The position numbers were made by a program, and so were the translations under genes. Below, piece after piece: positions 44,260 to 54,778 of a DNA stretch of 64,000 nt; the first letter of the stretch is position 1; every line of letters begins with the position of its first letter. The stretch lies in the NCBI GenBank assembly GCA_022478985.1, contig JAKSZP010014881.1, positions 1-64,000 of the forward strand. Direction: 5' to 3'. The stretch is from Massospora cicadina. Taxonomy: Eukaryota; Entomophthoromycota; Entomophthoromycetes; Entomophthorales; Entomophthoraceae. The notes beneath the pieces were generated by a model, which was given only the letters and a program-made list of their open reading frames with translations, was not told the DNA's origin and did not search any database.

Positions 44260-45865
44260 ATTACCATCTTGTTTCTATGGCACCACACCTCCCCTAGGTC
44301 GTCAGCAAGAGAAAAAAAAATTTAGGCTGAGGGGTAAATTCATGGCTGCAATATCAAAGGTGAACTTTGGTTCAGTGGCATCAGGAAAGTGTTTATGTAA
44401 CATCTTAATTAGTTTTGCGCATGAGAACAATCATGGAATGGTACCCAGCTGTTTTCTACATTGTAAAACCTTTCCAAGATAATAGATATTCATGTCTCCT
44501 TCTAGATCACCGGGAGGCCACAATCTCCTCCACTCTCCACTCAGATGCCCCATCTATAATTTATTACTCTGGGATCTCAGATGGAAACCCTCAAATGGAG
44601 TCAATATTTCTTGTGAAAGGTGGCAAAGATTCAGATTCTTGGTGAGAGTATTAGCTGGTAGGAGGCATAACCCACCTTTCTAGCAATGAGAAAAGGTCCT
44701 ATTCTCTCCGGCCACAGCTTCTTTCATGGCTATTTGTTTGGGGTTTTTAGCATTGTTCATCACAAGAGCTCCCTCCTTATATACAGGAGCTACCCTTTTC
44801 TTGCCATCAGCAATTTTCTTTGAACCATCATGGCGGCCTCAAAGTTTGTATTTTACCCCTGGTATACTTTTTCTTTTGTAATTGGCAAAATCCATCACCG
44901 CTTCCACCTTTGAAGCGCACCTGAGCTTCATTTTTAGATGCAGGGTTTTAGTCATAATATGCAAAGAAAAGAGAACACCCTGTAGAGAAATGCTGGACAT
45001 TGCTGTAACTGAATCGTTCTGAAAGAATTTCTGAGCCTTAATCTGAATGGTCAGCAGCCATGTAACATCGGAAAATACGTTCCAAACCCTGGTCTAGTGC
45101 TCTGTCTTCTTGTCTAATTGTGAGTTTAAAGCAGTAGAGCGTGAAGGACGAATTTTAAGAAAATTTATAGTTCTTCCCAAGATAATGATTTGAAACGAGG
45201 TTTATAGTCACTAATGATCTCTTGAGGTATGCCATGGGCGAAGGAAGCATTGGAAATGAATAACTTGGTCATTTGTGCCGCTGATAAAGTGGTGTGACAT
45301 GGTATAAAATGGGCAAACTTAGTGAACTTGTCCACCAGCACCATGATAGCATCATACCCATAAGAGTAAGTAGTTCTACAAAAAATATTTACTGAGAGGG
45401 AAGTACAAGACCTTCTGCTTTCCTGACATGTACAAACAATCCAGCAAGTGAATGACATTTTTATTATCTCTTTGTAAATAAGGCACCCCTTGGTATACCT
45501 TGCAACCTGTGATAAAATTACCTTCCAATTATGTGTGCGGTGGATAAGCTCCAGGATTTTTGCCTTCCAAAGATCCCCAATTAATATCTAATTAGGATTC
45601 TATTTTATTATCTCCAGGCATATTGGACCGGCGGGAAACCATAAGACTCAAGAAATTTACTATATTATCTTTTACATGGTACCCCTTCATTAAGTCTTCT
45701 TGGTTCAAGTTTAATTTAGACAGGAAGGAGCTTACCCTAAAGATAAAGATTGGGAAAAGACACCCGTCTGAACATAGTATAACATCCAGGTTCTCTAGTG
45801 AAGCAAAAACCTGGTTTACTGATGACTTTAGCTGGCTTATTAGACATAATATTACCCGGAGAAAT
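44260..45865 (-). pseudogene. Chr-3 integrase
   Basis: The minus strand at 45458-45165 reads SYGYDAIMVLVDKFTKFAHF and then HGIPQEIISDYKPRFKSL. This is the integrase core: VDKFTKF with the first Asp region, and ISD with the second catalytic Asp. The zinc-binding part lies towards 45640 and aligns with Chr-4 at 47990-48060; the tail towards 44260 aligns with Chr-4 at 46760-46900. It is cut at 45865 by Chr-4. Confidence 0.75.
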
Positions 45866-46754
45866 TGTCAAGTGAGAGTCTATAACTCTTCAGTTCCCAG
45901 CGTGGTGGTTCACGGTGCATGGCCACAACACAAGGAAACTATTTATTAATATTATAAGGAACATAGCCCCTCAGAGGGTGCTGGAGCTGAAGTAACTTGG
46001 GGCAAGGGTGTTCACCGCCATATGCATTAATAAATATCAACCAAACAACAAGACTTGGGTGGAGCCTAAAGAGGAACCATATCAAACGGTGATCTGGGCT
46101 TGAGGGCTTGGGTGCCTTAGTCTGGAGGAAACTAGAGCGGCCAAGTGGTGCACCAAAATGTGATCATTAATTTAGTGCAAATAAAATGGAAGATGTTGTT
46201 AAGGACCTCAACAAAGAGGTCTGCCTAAAGTTTTGCTCAATTTAACGTATAAAAATTAAATTAATGGGATTTCTATTTATAAGGAAGATGACCAACGAGA
46301 ATAGTTGATCTTAAGAAACATTTTTTAATGAGGGAAGAGAGTTGTCCTCAAGAAAAATAGTCCCAAGCCTAAACAAACCAATTAGTGCACCCCAATATCA
46401 GCCAGGATAATGTAGCTCAAGATCAAATAAACTAGAGTGATTGATTGTAAGCTAAGTCGTCCCAATTTGGCAATGGTAAAATTTTAACAGGCTTTGAACC
46501 CCCATTATCAAGCAACCAAACTAAACCGTCGTTGTTTAGAAGGTAACACATCTCTTTTAACACTATTGATTTAACACATGTCTGGGCATCTTGAACTTCC
46601 CAAGAGCCAACCTGGGCATATCTGGCCTGTACCCAGCGTTTATCCAAGATTAGCTTTGAGTCAGGGAAGTCATGTAGCTTGACCTTTTTTGACTCTTAAC
46701 GCCCAGCCTTGTCTTGTCAGTTGATCCCCTCAATAAAGTCATGTAAACGTAACA
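45866..46754 (-). repeat. Chr-4 3' LTR
   Basis: Aligns with 50967-51850 throughout; for example both contain GTGATCTGGGCTTGAGGGCTT and CGCCCAGCCTTGTCTT. A 71-codon open frame inside it (46647-46432) falls in a non-conserved frame and is not taken as a gene. Confidence 0.85.
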
Positions 46755-48480
46755 TCAATCTCCTTTTTTGGGCTCCACCCCCCTCCAGGGCATTCGCCAA
46801 GGAAAAGTTTTTGTGAACAGGGGCCAACTTCATGGCAGCGATAGCTTGCTTGGACTTAAATCCTTCATCCTCATAAAAACGCTGGTGGAATGCTTCAAAT
46901 AGATATTGGGCATGGGCGCAGTCACGCGCTGGGACCCAACTGTTCTTTGTGTCATCAGATCCCTTTCAGAATACAAGATACGCAAGTTTCTTCTTACCCA
47001 ACGAAGGCTACAATCTTCTTCATTTCCCACTCCGGCGCCCCATCCACAAGATATGCTTCAGGAGTCTCTGGTGGGGCCCTCAAATAACGTAAGAAAGCTT
47101 TAATAAAAGACAGAAAAGATCTGGAATGAGGGGGAGATCCAACTGGTATGAGGCGTTGCCCACCTTACTGACAACGCATTAAGGCCTAACCCTCTTTGGT
47201 TCAGTTTTTTGCATGGTTGCTTGAAAGGGATGTTTTTATAATCCAGCATCACGAGATTAATTTCCTAATGCGCTGGTTTAACTCATCTCTTACCATCAGC
47301 TTTCTCCTTGTAAGCCTACATGACCGCATATAAATTCGTGCTCATCCCCTGGTGTACTTTCTTGATTATTTCAGCAAAGTTCACCACTGTATTCGCCTTG
47401 GCTCCACAACTGGGCTCCATGTTGAAGACGAGGTTGAAGCCATAGTTGGCGAAGAAAGGGGAACAACCGATTGATGCATGTTGGATCTTTTTATTACTGA
47501 ATTGGGACATGGGGAGATGGAAAACCAAATTGAATGATCTATGGCAGTGTAACACCGCAGGAACTATTCTAGGCACTGTTTCACTCGTTTAGTCTGCCCA
47601 TCTGATTGAGGTCATAGGCAGTCAAACGGCAGTGGCAAATCTGAAGAGTCTTAAATAATTCTTCCCAAAAAGATGGAGATAACCTGGGGTCCACAATCGC
47701 TATTTATTTTTTGGGGAACCTTGTGAAGAGCAAACACATGAGTGACTAAGAGCTAAGCCATCTCAGCCTCGGTTAACATGGTTCTGCAGGAAATAGAGTG
47801 GGGTGAACTTCATAAAACGGTACACCACTACCATGATGGCATCAAAGCCATCAGATACAGGCAATTCCACAATTAAATCTACCAATAAAGAAGTCCATGG
47901 CCCTTTAGCCTTTTGAAATGGTACCAACAACCCCACTAGTGGCTGCTGATTCGCTTTTATTTGGTTGCAGACCAGGCACTCTTTACAATACCATCCCATC
48001 TGCACAGCTAACCTCTTCCAATAATAAGTGCGGCAAATTAGCTCTAGAGTTTTCACCCTCCCTGGATGACTGACGGTAATTCCATCATGATGGTCCCAGA
48101 TGATTTCCAGGCGAAGTGTTCCAGCAGGTACTCAGAGGCTCCCCTGAAACCACACCATCTCATCCTTAACGTGATAACCCTGGTAATATCATCCTGATAA
48201 ACGCGCTCTTGGCTTGGACCATAGTATATCCAGTCAACAAAGGCTGTGAAAGGAATATCTTTATGAACATACCATATTCTTCACATTTTTCATAGAAGCA
48301 AGCGCGGCACTTGAGCTTAGGGAGAGGGAAGTTGAGACACAATCTTAACTGACGAAATTGGCAAATGAGTATAATGCACTTCTTACCTTAGGATTGGGAG
48401 CTAGTGCAGAGTTGCAGCTCAAAGCATCCGCCAAACCATTCTTTTCTCTTGGTAAACTCATAAAAAACTTGCTAGGGTCT
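46755..48480 (-). pseudogene. Chr-4 integrase
   Basis: The minus strand at 48056-47763 has the zinc-binding text LICRTYYWKRLAVQMGWYCK with CLVCNQIKANQQP, then WTSLLVDLIVELPVSDGFDA and IMVVVYRFMKFTP, where the VDR of the core is VYR. The region at 47576-47316 has IGCSPFFANYGFNLVF (consensus TGxTPFFANYG). A chromodomain was not identified. Frameshifts fall between these blocks. Confidence 0.8.
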
Positions 48481-48960
48481 CATGCCAAAGGGTTTGTCTT
48501 GGGTTAAGACCTGAGGTGCGCGGTAGTACAGAAAGGCATGATAGTTTGTACATATGCAGAAACGTTGGGATTAGCCATGCAAGTGATGACGTCAATAAAT
48601 TAGGGCCACAAAGTCTGCTAATAACTCTTTATCATATACAGCATAGTCTAGCTCAGGCAAAGTATTATTTCTGGAACAATATCCCACCAGATGCTCTATT
48701 CCATCTTCTCCTACTTATAATAGGGCTGCCGCTAAGTGAAGTGGAGGCATCAGAGGCCACTTTAAAATATTTATTGGGGTTGACATGGCGAAAGTTGGAA
48801 GTTAAAAGCAAAGTTCATTTTTACCGCTTATGAGCATCCTGCAAAGTTATGGACCACTGGAGCGCTTTTTCCTCACTTGCCTTATAGAAGGGTGCCACCA
48901 CTTCAGAAATATTTAATGTGAATTTCTTAAGGAACGTACACATCCTCAAAAATCATCTCA
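48480..48960 (-). pseudogene. Chr-4 RNase H
   Basis: Recognised by alignment with Chr-1 RNase H (4960-5400). On the plus strand TTTATCATATACAGCATAGTC (48627-48647) is the antisense of the NYAVYDKE block, and GGCAAAGTATTATTTCTGG lies beside it. A tether like NGLADALSCNSALAP is readable towards 48440-48400. Broken by stops. Confidence 0.65.
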
Positions 48961-49860
48961 ATCCTTAATTAAAGTTGTGGTGGGTCACTCATTAATTGTT
49001 TTCCTTGTTTGTAGTTGTCATGTGCCCTTGGTCAAACATTTTTTCCCCAGAAAGATGATCTGGAACTTGAAGAATTTGCATTTAATAATTTTTAGTGTAA
49101 GGTCAGCTGCCCTCAAACGCTCCACGAACTGCCAGAGGTGTACTGCATGGGACTCATTATCAAGGAGAACAATGGAATATCATCCATATAGGCTAATGCC
49201 ATACCCCTAGCAGGTCCCCCAAAGCCACATATATATGGCGTTGAAAGATAGCCAGGGCGTTTTTTTGCCAAAAGGGCATAACCCAAAACTGGAAAATTCT
49301 ATTTCTAATGCAGAAGGCGGTTAGCCAATCCTGGTCAATCTTGATCCAGATCTGATTGAACACCTTTAAATAATCCAGTTTATATAACACTTTCACCCTC
49401 TCTCACATAGCGAGCAATCTGAGAGTCCACCTGAATGGGATGAAAGTCTGGCACTGTGACATTGTTAGAACCTCATAATCTATGCACAGTCATAAGATAC
49501 TATCATCTTTCTCCGCAAAGAGAAGAGGAGAGCATACTGGGGAGTTACGCTGAAATATTGTGAGTTTAGCAAATTACTCCTTAACCCACACATCTAAGTC
49601 TACTTTCTCCCATATGGTCAAAGGGTAAATATGGGAAGATATATGAACCAGATTAATGGAGAGCTTGAACTTGCAATAAAACTCTGAATGAGCTGGTAGT
49701 ACATTTTCTGAAACCGCATCAATTGTAGATTTCAGACCCTCCAAACAGGAAGGTAAGGGTACCTCAAGAGAGGACTTTAGCAACGGAGAAAGCCTGAGAG
49801 TGCGGATATTGAGCCAGTAGGACAGATCGCCATGAGAGCTCTCTTCAGACAAAGGAAAAC
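48960..49860 (-). pseudogene. Chr-4 reverse transcriptase
   Basis: The minus strand at 49396-49193 reads VFNQIWIKIDQDWLTAFCIR and then FQFWVMPFWQKNALAIFQRH, the RT palm (usually FNQIRIxxxDEWKTAFxTR and MPFGLxNAPATFQ). The catalytic YMDDI box lies at about 49190-49176, with both Asp intact. The linker upstream (49852-49574) has EVPLPSCLEGLKSTIDAVSE, as in the Chr-1 linker. Confidence 0.85.
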
Positions 49861-50450
49861 AAATAAATGACCATCCTTTAAAGTTAAGTACAAGGTATTG
49901 TCTTGCAAGTTGGTCCTGAAATTAAACTTTCCCCATCACTCTACTCCCAAAAATAATGGGGTAAAGAGGTTTTTGATAGCTTAAAACGATCAGCTAAATG
50001 ATATTTGCCAACTTGATAATCCACTAATCCCAGAACTTTATGCGTTGGAATACCTTGGGAAGCCCCTTTCCTAACCATACCACCTAGAAATTAATTCAAC
50101 TCAAGAAAGTCGGCCAGGTCTTGGTCAAAGCAATTCTCAGAGGTTCCTGTATCCACCAAAATAATTGTGCTGATTTTTCCTAAAGGGTATTAAAGGGTAG
50201 CAGGCAACAAAAATTTTCCTGAATGATTTTTATTCATAGCAGCCAATTCAACACTTCATCATATAAATCTTCTTCAGGTATAAGCATTTCTCCAGGGTAT
50301 GTTCTCGCATCATTAAAGGAAGAGGGATAGTTGGCCACTTTTACTACTGAGGTCACATATCCTAACATATCTTCAGCAATTGCAAAAACATTTTTATATT
50401 GAAGAAGTAACTCCTTTTCCAACGCCTGTGTTCTACGGATGATGGTAGGG
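49860..50450 (-). pseudogene. Chr-4 aspartic protease
   Basis: The minus strand around 50165-50110 reads TIILVDTGTSENCFDQDLAD. Asp-Thr-Gly at 50153-50145 is intact, unlike Chr-1 (Glu for Gly) and Chr-3 (Ser for Gly). The following region to 49870 has the protease body in broken frames. Upstream, 50422-50234 reads EKELLLQYKNVFAIAEDMLG, a segment I cannot place with certainty. Confidence 0.7.
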
Positions 50451-50966
50451 GTTAAGCGCTGGTTCTCTGAGGTGATCTAATATACTTTATGGGTTCCAAA
50501 TTAGAGCCACAGGCGATGAATTTAGATCGTTTTTATATAAGGATTTAGCGTTATAAAACGCGTTTATAATTTGAATGACCCCATATCCATTTTGGCGACG
50601 GGTTAGACAGATTTTTCAAAGCCATCACCACAAGGCCCTTCGTTGATGATCCTATCTGCATCATCCAAATGTGGTGCCAAGAAAATGTAATTTTAATAAT
50701 ATTTTTTTCATAATTTTTGGGGAAAATTGGGGATTCACCACTCTGATCACAAAACGCCTAAAACATCATGTACAAGCAAGAAGGGTGGGTACTTCCCAGT
50801 ATGAGGTAGCAAGAATAACGCTGACATGCTCCAGCCATTAGCAAAATGAGAAAACATTGGTGGCCCCCACCGCAGCTGTGACCATCAGCTGGCGCACCCA
50901 ATTCACACTTCAAAAAGTCAACATGTATAATTATTTGCATATGAAATAAAGTTGTTGGTTATCTAA
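50451..50966 (-). other. Chr-4 leader region, gag mostly missing
   Basis: No recognisable gag between protease and 5' LTR. Next to the LTR, GTTGTTGGTTAT (50951-50962, plus strand) is the antisense of a candidate primer-binding site. It is nearly identical on the minus strand to TTAACCAAACAAC-type text within the LTR. Confidence 0.45.
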
Positions 50967-51850
50967 TGTCAAGAGAGTGTCTATAACTCCTTAGTTCCCA
51001 ACAAGGTGGTGCACGATGCACAGCCACAATGCAAAGGAACTATTTATTAGTATTATGGGAAGCATTTTGCAAAGGGTGCTAGAGCTTAAATAGCTTGGAG
51101 CAAGGGTGTTCAACGCCGTATTCACTAATAGATATTAACCAAACAACAAGACGCAAGGGGAACCTAAAGAGGAACCATATTAAACGGTGATCTGGGCTTG
51201 AGGGCTTGGGTGCCTCAGTCTGGAGGAAACCAGAGCGGCACAGTGTTGCACCAGATGCGATCATTAATTTAGTTCAAATAAAAATGGCAGATGATATTAA
51301 GGACCTCAATGAAGAGGTCTTAACACAGGTTTGCCCAAGTTACCATATAAAAAGCGTAAAATATCAGGAATTCTATTATAAGGAAAATGATCTATGAGGA
51401 AAGTTGGTCTTAAGAACAATTTTTTAAACAAGTGATAGAGAGTTGTCAATTGGGGAAAATGTTTCCTTCCCAAACAAGCCAATTGGCACACCCAACCATT
51501 GGCCAGGGCACTGTAGCTCGAGTTGAACTCTTTAATGATTAATTGTAAGCTAAGCCATCCTAATTTAATGGTAAAAATTGAACAGGTTTCAAAACCCCCG
51601 TTCTCCAAGCAAACAAAACAAACCATCATTGTTTAGATAGGAACACGTCCGTTTTGATGCCATTGCTGTAAACATGGCTGGGCATCTTGCACTTCCCCTA
51701 AACCAGCCTGGGCATATCTGGCATGCACCTAGCTTTGGTCTAAGGTGTACCTTAAGTCAGAGAGGTCCTGTAACTTGACCTTTTTTGACTCTTGACGCCC
51801 AGCCTTGTCTTTTCAGTTAGTCCTCTCAATAAAGTCATGTAAACATGACA
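50967..51850 (-). repeat. Chr-4 5' LTR
   Basis: Partner of 45866-46754. On the minus strand a TTTAATATGG TATA-like box (about 51186-51177) lies about 30 bp before the text complementary to the candidate primer-binding site (51147-51136). Confidence 0.85.
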
Positions 51851-52562
51851 AGAAACATCAAGTGAGCGTTATGGAACTCACCCTCCTTGGGGTCAGGAGC
51901 TGATGCAGGATTGTGACTTAAGCATCATCTAGACCATTCTCTTTGATTTTTGCATTTATATGAGTGCACAAACAGCACTTTGGTCTCATTCAAACACACC
52001 TATTGTGGGGATAGACATGAGGGGTGAAATAGTATAACAACGCTCAATGGTCAGTGCAAACCAGGAATGGCAGGGAATAGCCACGTAGATTATTGCGCTA
52101 ATAAGTTAATGCTTCCACTACCGCCTAAAGTTTCTTATCATAAACAGCGTAAATTACTCATGAAAGGGAATTTTGGGAAAGGATCCTACAGGAAACTCAA
52201 CTACATCTTATCCTACTTGTAACAGAGCAGCAATAGTAAAGTTGGGAGCTTCACTTGCCACTATAACCCCCATATCAGAGTCCACATGAAAAAGTACTAA
52301 AGTGTAGAGCAAAGTTTACTTTATGGCATGAAAGCTTCCTTCAAAACATATGAACACTAAAGACTTTTAATCTCAGTTGGCCTTATACAAGAGTTCTGCA
52401 ACATCTGAATGATTTAGAATGAACTTATTAAGGAAGTTGCAAATTCCCAAAATACTGAATTCCTAAACTGAAGTTAATGTGGGCCAATCACAGATTGCCT
52501 TCTCCTCATCTATTTAAACATGTGGCTTTGTCAAAAATGATGTTGCTCAAGAAGGTGATATG
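51851..52562 (-). pseudogene. Chr-3 RNase H and part of RT
   Basis: Aligns with Chr-4 (48400-48960) and Chr-1 (5100-5690) on the minus strand. Plus-strand landmarks are TTGGGGTCAGGAGCTGATGCA (tether), CTTATCATAAACAGCGTAAA (antisense of the YDKE block) and GTTAATGTGGGCCAAT. The last bases ATATG (52558-52562) are the left target duplication of Chr-5. Confidence 0.7.
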
Positions 52563-53386
52563 TGTGACAGTTGAGGTCTATCCTCAGCATCACATTGCCC
52601 TGATCTTTGGTAAGACAGGGCAGGCTGTGTCTGGATGTATGGAGGAGGAGGGGCGTTGGTCCTGGCAAGGACGCCTAAGGGGCAGGAGCTTGAAGGAGGC
52701 CAAGGAGCAAGATGGGCGTCCAAGTCAAGGAAAAATGGGAATCGAGTAACATGGGTAGTTTCGAGATTTGATTTGGATTTGTATCAAGAATGGAATGGAA
52801 CGGGTGCTTGGAAGTTTCGCGGTTCGTTTGGGATTTGAAATGGAACTGGCGCGGAACTGTTGAGGATCGGAACTGGCACAGAACCATTGAGTGAGGATTC
52901 CGCGATCCTGCTGTAAGGTTTACACCAAGCATCAGTCAGATTAGCACCATAAGCTTGTGTTATATTTTATAATAGCTTGTAGCATGTGTATATAGGGAAG
53001 GAACTGGGAGCTGGAGGCTTCTCAGTTCTGTTTTCTATCAACCTGGCCCAATATTAAATAAAAGAACTTAAAATTCATATATTTATACTTTGAGTTTATT
53101 TTAAAGATATTGCCTAACTGCAGCCATGTTTGGCTTGAATCAACAAGAATTGGACTTTGAGAGTATTCTTGGGAAGCTATTGCCTCCCTTTATACCTTGT
53201 CTTGGAGTCAAGGCATGTTGCTGGGGTTAAGTATACTTGCAACTGTCTTCCAGGGGGTGCTTGTCCAATCTTGTAGCGCGCGCACAAGGAGAGTAGTATC
53301 AGGAGCCCTGTCAGCCCTATGGTCTGTAACATGGATTCTGTTGCCCAACTCATTTGTGGCTCATTGGAAGGAGCCAGTGCGTTACA
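52563..53386 (+). repeat. Chr-5 5' LTR
   Basis: TGTGACAGTT to GCGTTACA. A TATATA box lies at 52989-52994, the inferred transcript start at 53024 (35 nt later), and AATAAA at 53057-53062. An ATG in a good context (GCAGCCATG, 53126-53128) opens a 34-codon frame ending at 53230. Confidence 0.95.
53024..53033 (+). promoter_or_regulatory. Chr-5 inferred RNA 5' end (self-primer)
   Basis: AGTTCTGTTT lies 35 nt after the first T of TATATA. It is exactly complementary to the primer-binding site at 53389-53398. The same text recurs at 58171-58180 in the 3' LTR. In Tf1 the first 11 nt of the RNA fold back on the binding site and prime reverse transcription; the layout here is the same. Confidence 0.75.
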
Positions 53387-54138
53387 TTAAACAGAACTCA
53401 TTTACTTTCCTGTCGTTGTGGTGGCAAGCAAAAGAGGTGCCAGAAGAAGTGGTGTTTCCAAAGTGGTATAATCATACTGCAACACTCTTGATGGTGATAT
53501 TCTCCACCGCCTTTTTGCTTCATGAATTATACTGGGTTTTAGAGTGTGTGTCCCGGAATGGTGGGAAAGTGGTAGGGCCTGGGAAGGACAAAGGAAGAAT
53601 TCCCACGGTTTTGAAATTGGAAGACTTGGAACTGATCCACCAGACGTTTAGCCGGGTTCAGTTTCAGGGACGTTTGACAAAGGCAGCGGGTGGGGTGGAT
53701 TCGTTTGCCTTGCAGTTAAGTCAGGTTCTGTTGGCACTTCCAGTAAAGCAGTCCAACTGGGTGCGAGAACTTTTGGAAGAGCAGTCAGGGTTACCCGTAT
53801 CAGTGGAGGAATGTCTGGATTGGATTGATCGTGCAGCATGTCCGGATGAGACGCAGGATTCGGCCTGGGCGGCTTTACTGCAGTGTGGTCAAGGGAAGAA
53901 GTCAGTTGAGGAGTATGGCCAGATGTTCCGCGCATTGGCAAGAGCAGCAAAGGCACCTGAGTCTCAGCTTCCGCGAATGTTACGCCAAAACTTGCAAGCT
54001 GATTTATTATTGACAATGGCGGCGGTAAAACCTGCAGCGACGTTGGAGGAAGAGGTGGGTTTAGCCTTGCAGGTAGAACGACAGTTGAGTTTGGTATGGG
54101 CCCTTCAGGAAGTTGTGCGACCCCCAGGGGGATTCTAA
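53215..54138 (+). CDS. Chr-5 gag (start uncertain)
   Basis: An open frame runs from within the LTR (first in-frame ATG at 53215) to a stop at 54138. Its C-terminal half is Gag-like: VKQSNWVRELLEEQSGLPVS, then SAWAALLQCGQGKKSVEEYG and QMFRALARAAKAPESQLPRM, the helix-rich capsid block of Ty3/gypsy Gag (VEEYxxxFRxLA). The N-terminal half is hydrophobic and has no Gag look. The true start may be an ATG near 53491, or the 34-codon LTR frame at 53126 may join by frameshift. No zinc knuckle was seen; many Tf1/sushi elements lack one. Confidence 0.75.
   Translation: MLLGLSILATVFQGVLVQSCSARTRRVVSGALSALWSVTWILLPNSFVAHWKEPVRYIKQNSFTFLSLWWQAKEVPEEVVFPKWYNHTATLLMVIFSTAFLLHELYWVLECVSRNGGKVVGPGKDKGRIPTVLKLEDLELIHQTFSRVQFQGRLTKAAGGVDSFALQLSQVLLALPVKQSNWVRELLEEQSGLPVSVEECLDWIDRAACPDETQDSAWAALLQCGQGKKSVEEYGQMFRALARAAKAPESQLPRMLRQNLQADLLLTMAAVKPAATLEEEVGLALQVERQLSLVWALQEVVRPPGGF
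53389..53398 (+). promoter_or_regulatory. Chr-5 primer-binding site
   Basis: AAACAGAACT begins two bases after the 5' LTR. It does not begin with TGG as tRNA-primed sites do. It is the perfect reverse complement of 53024-53033. Confidence 0.8.
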
Positions 54139-54778
54139 GGACAGAGTGGTGGAAAAAGGGCAGGTTCTGAGCCCGTATATGGTTCTAAGGGGTTTAGCTA
54201 TGTGGAGGAAGGGAAGAAGAGTCAAGGGAATCCTGAGGGTATGGTGGAGGTGCGAGAGACAAGGATTCCCATCGAGATCACCACTCAGGATCCTGAGGCT
54301 CAGAATAAGAAGGCTCCTTATAATTTTCGCAAGAAACCGGTGAATCTGGTACCTCAAAATAAACCGCTTACTTCATCTTATCCTTATCTGATTTTGCCCA
54401 TCAGTGTGCTTGTGGGGGATGAAGGAAGGGTAGCATGAAGTTCTAGCTTTGATTGATACTGGAGCTGGGGAGAATTATGTTGAGGAGAAGTGGGCAAGAA
54501 GCCATGTATTGTCATTATAGAAGGATGGATGGGTGAAGTTGGCAGACACCTCCAAAAGAACGGCGGTATGGCGAGTACAGGCCAAGGTCCTGTTGAGGCA
54601 AGGCCCGGAGGTATTCAGGGAGGAGTTTCACGCCGTAGCTCACCTGCCACATTCTGTGGTGCTGGGGATGAGATGGTGGCACCATGTCCGTCCACAGTTT
54701 GATATGAAGAGAGAGAGGGTTCTGCTGTCGCCTAGAGGCCAGGGGTCATTTTAATGGACGTTTCAGTCCCAAGGTTCG
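54139..54778 (+). pseudogene. Chr-5 aspartic protease
   Basis: LPISVLVGDEG, then after a frame change LALIDTGAGENYVEEKWA, with the catalytic Asp-Thr-Gly at 54455-54463 intact. Further on VAHLPHSVVLGMRWWHHVRP is the LGMxWL block at the end of chromovirus proteases. At least two frame changes separate the parts (near 54440 and 54520). Confidence 0.85.

Larger units (their letters stand above)
45866..51850 (-). mobile_element. Chr-4: minus-strand chromovirus-type element inserted in Chr-3
   Basis: LTRs of about 885 bp (45866-46754 and 50967-51850) flank integrase, RNase H, RT and protease, read right to left. On the plus strand the LTRs start TGTCAAG and end ACA. Flanks AGAAAT (45860-45865) and AGAAAC (51851-51856) suggest a target duplication with one mismatch. 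Only about 500 bp lies between the protease and the 5' LTR, too little for gag, so gag is mostly deleted. It separates integrase and RNase H of Chr-3. Confidence 0.8.

Noticed and set aside
42892..44260. Tandem Chr elements sharing one LTR
   Set aside because: The repeated blocks can be explained as two separate LTR copies next to each other; there is no evidence of shared-LTR tandems after the Chr-4 borders were fixed.
46432..46647. Possible chromodomain or coding frame of Chr-4
   Set aside because: The frame lies inside an 885-bp direct repeat that is the LTR, and it is not kept open in the partner copy.
53197..53560. Hydrophobic N-terminal frame of Chr-5 as a membrane or envelope-like protein
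   Set aside because: Half of it is LTR sequence and it precedes gag; the hydrophobic runs are more likely a by-product of reading an LTR.
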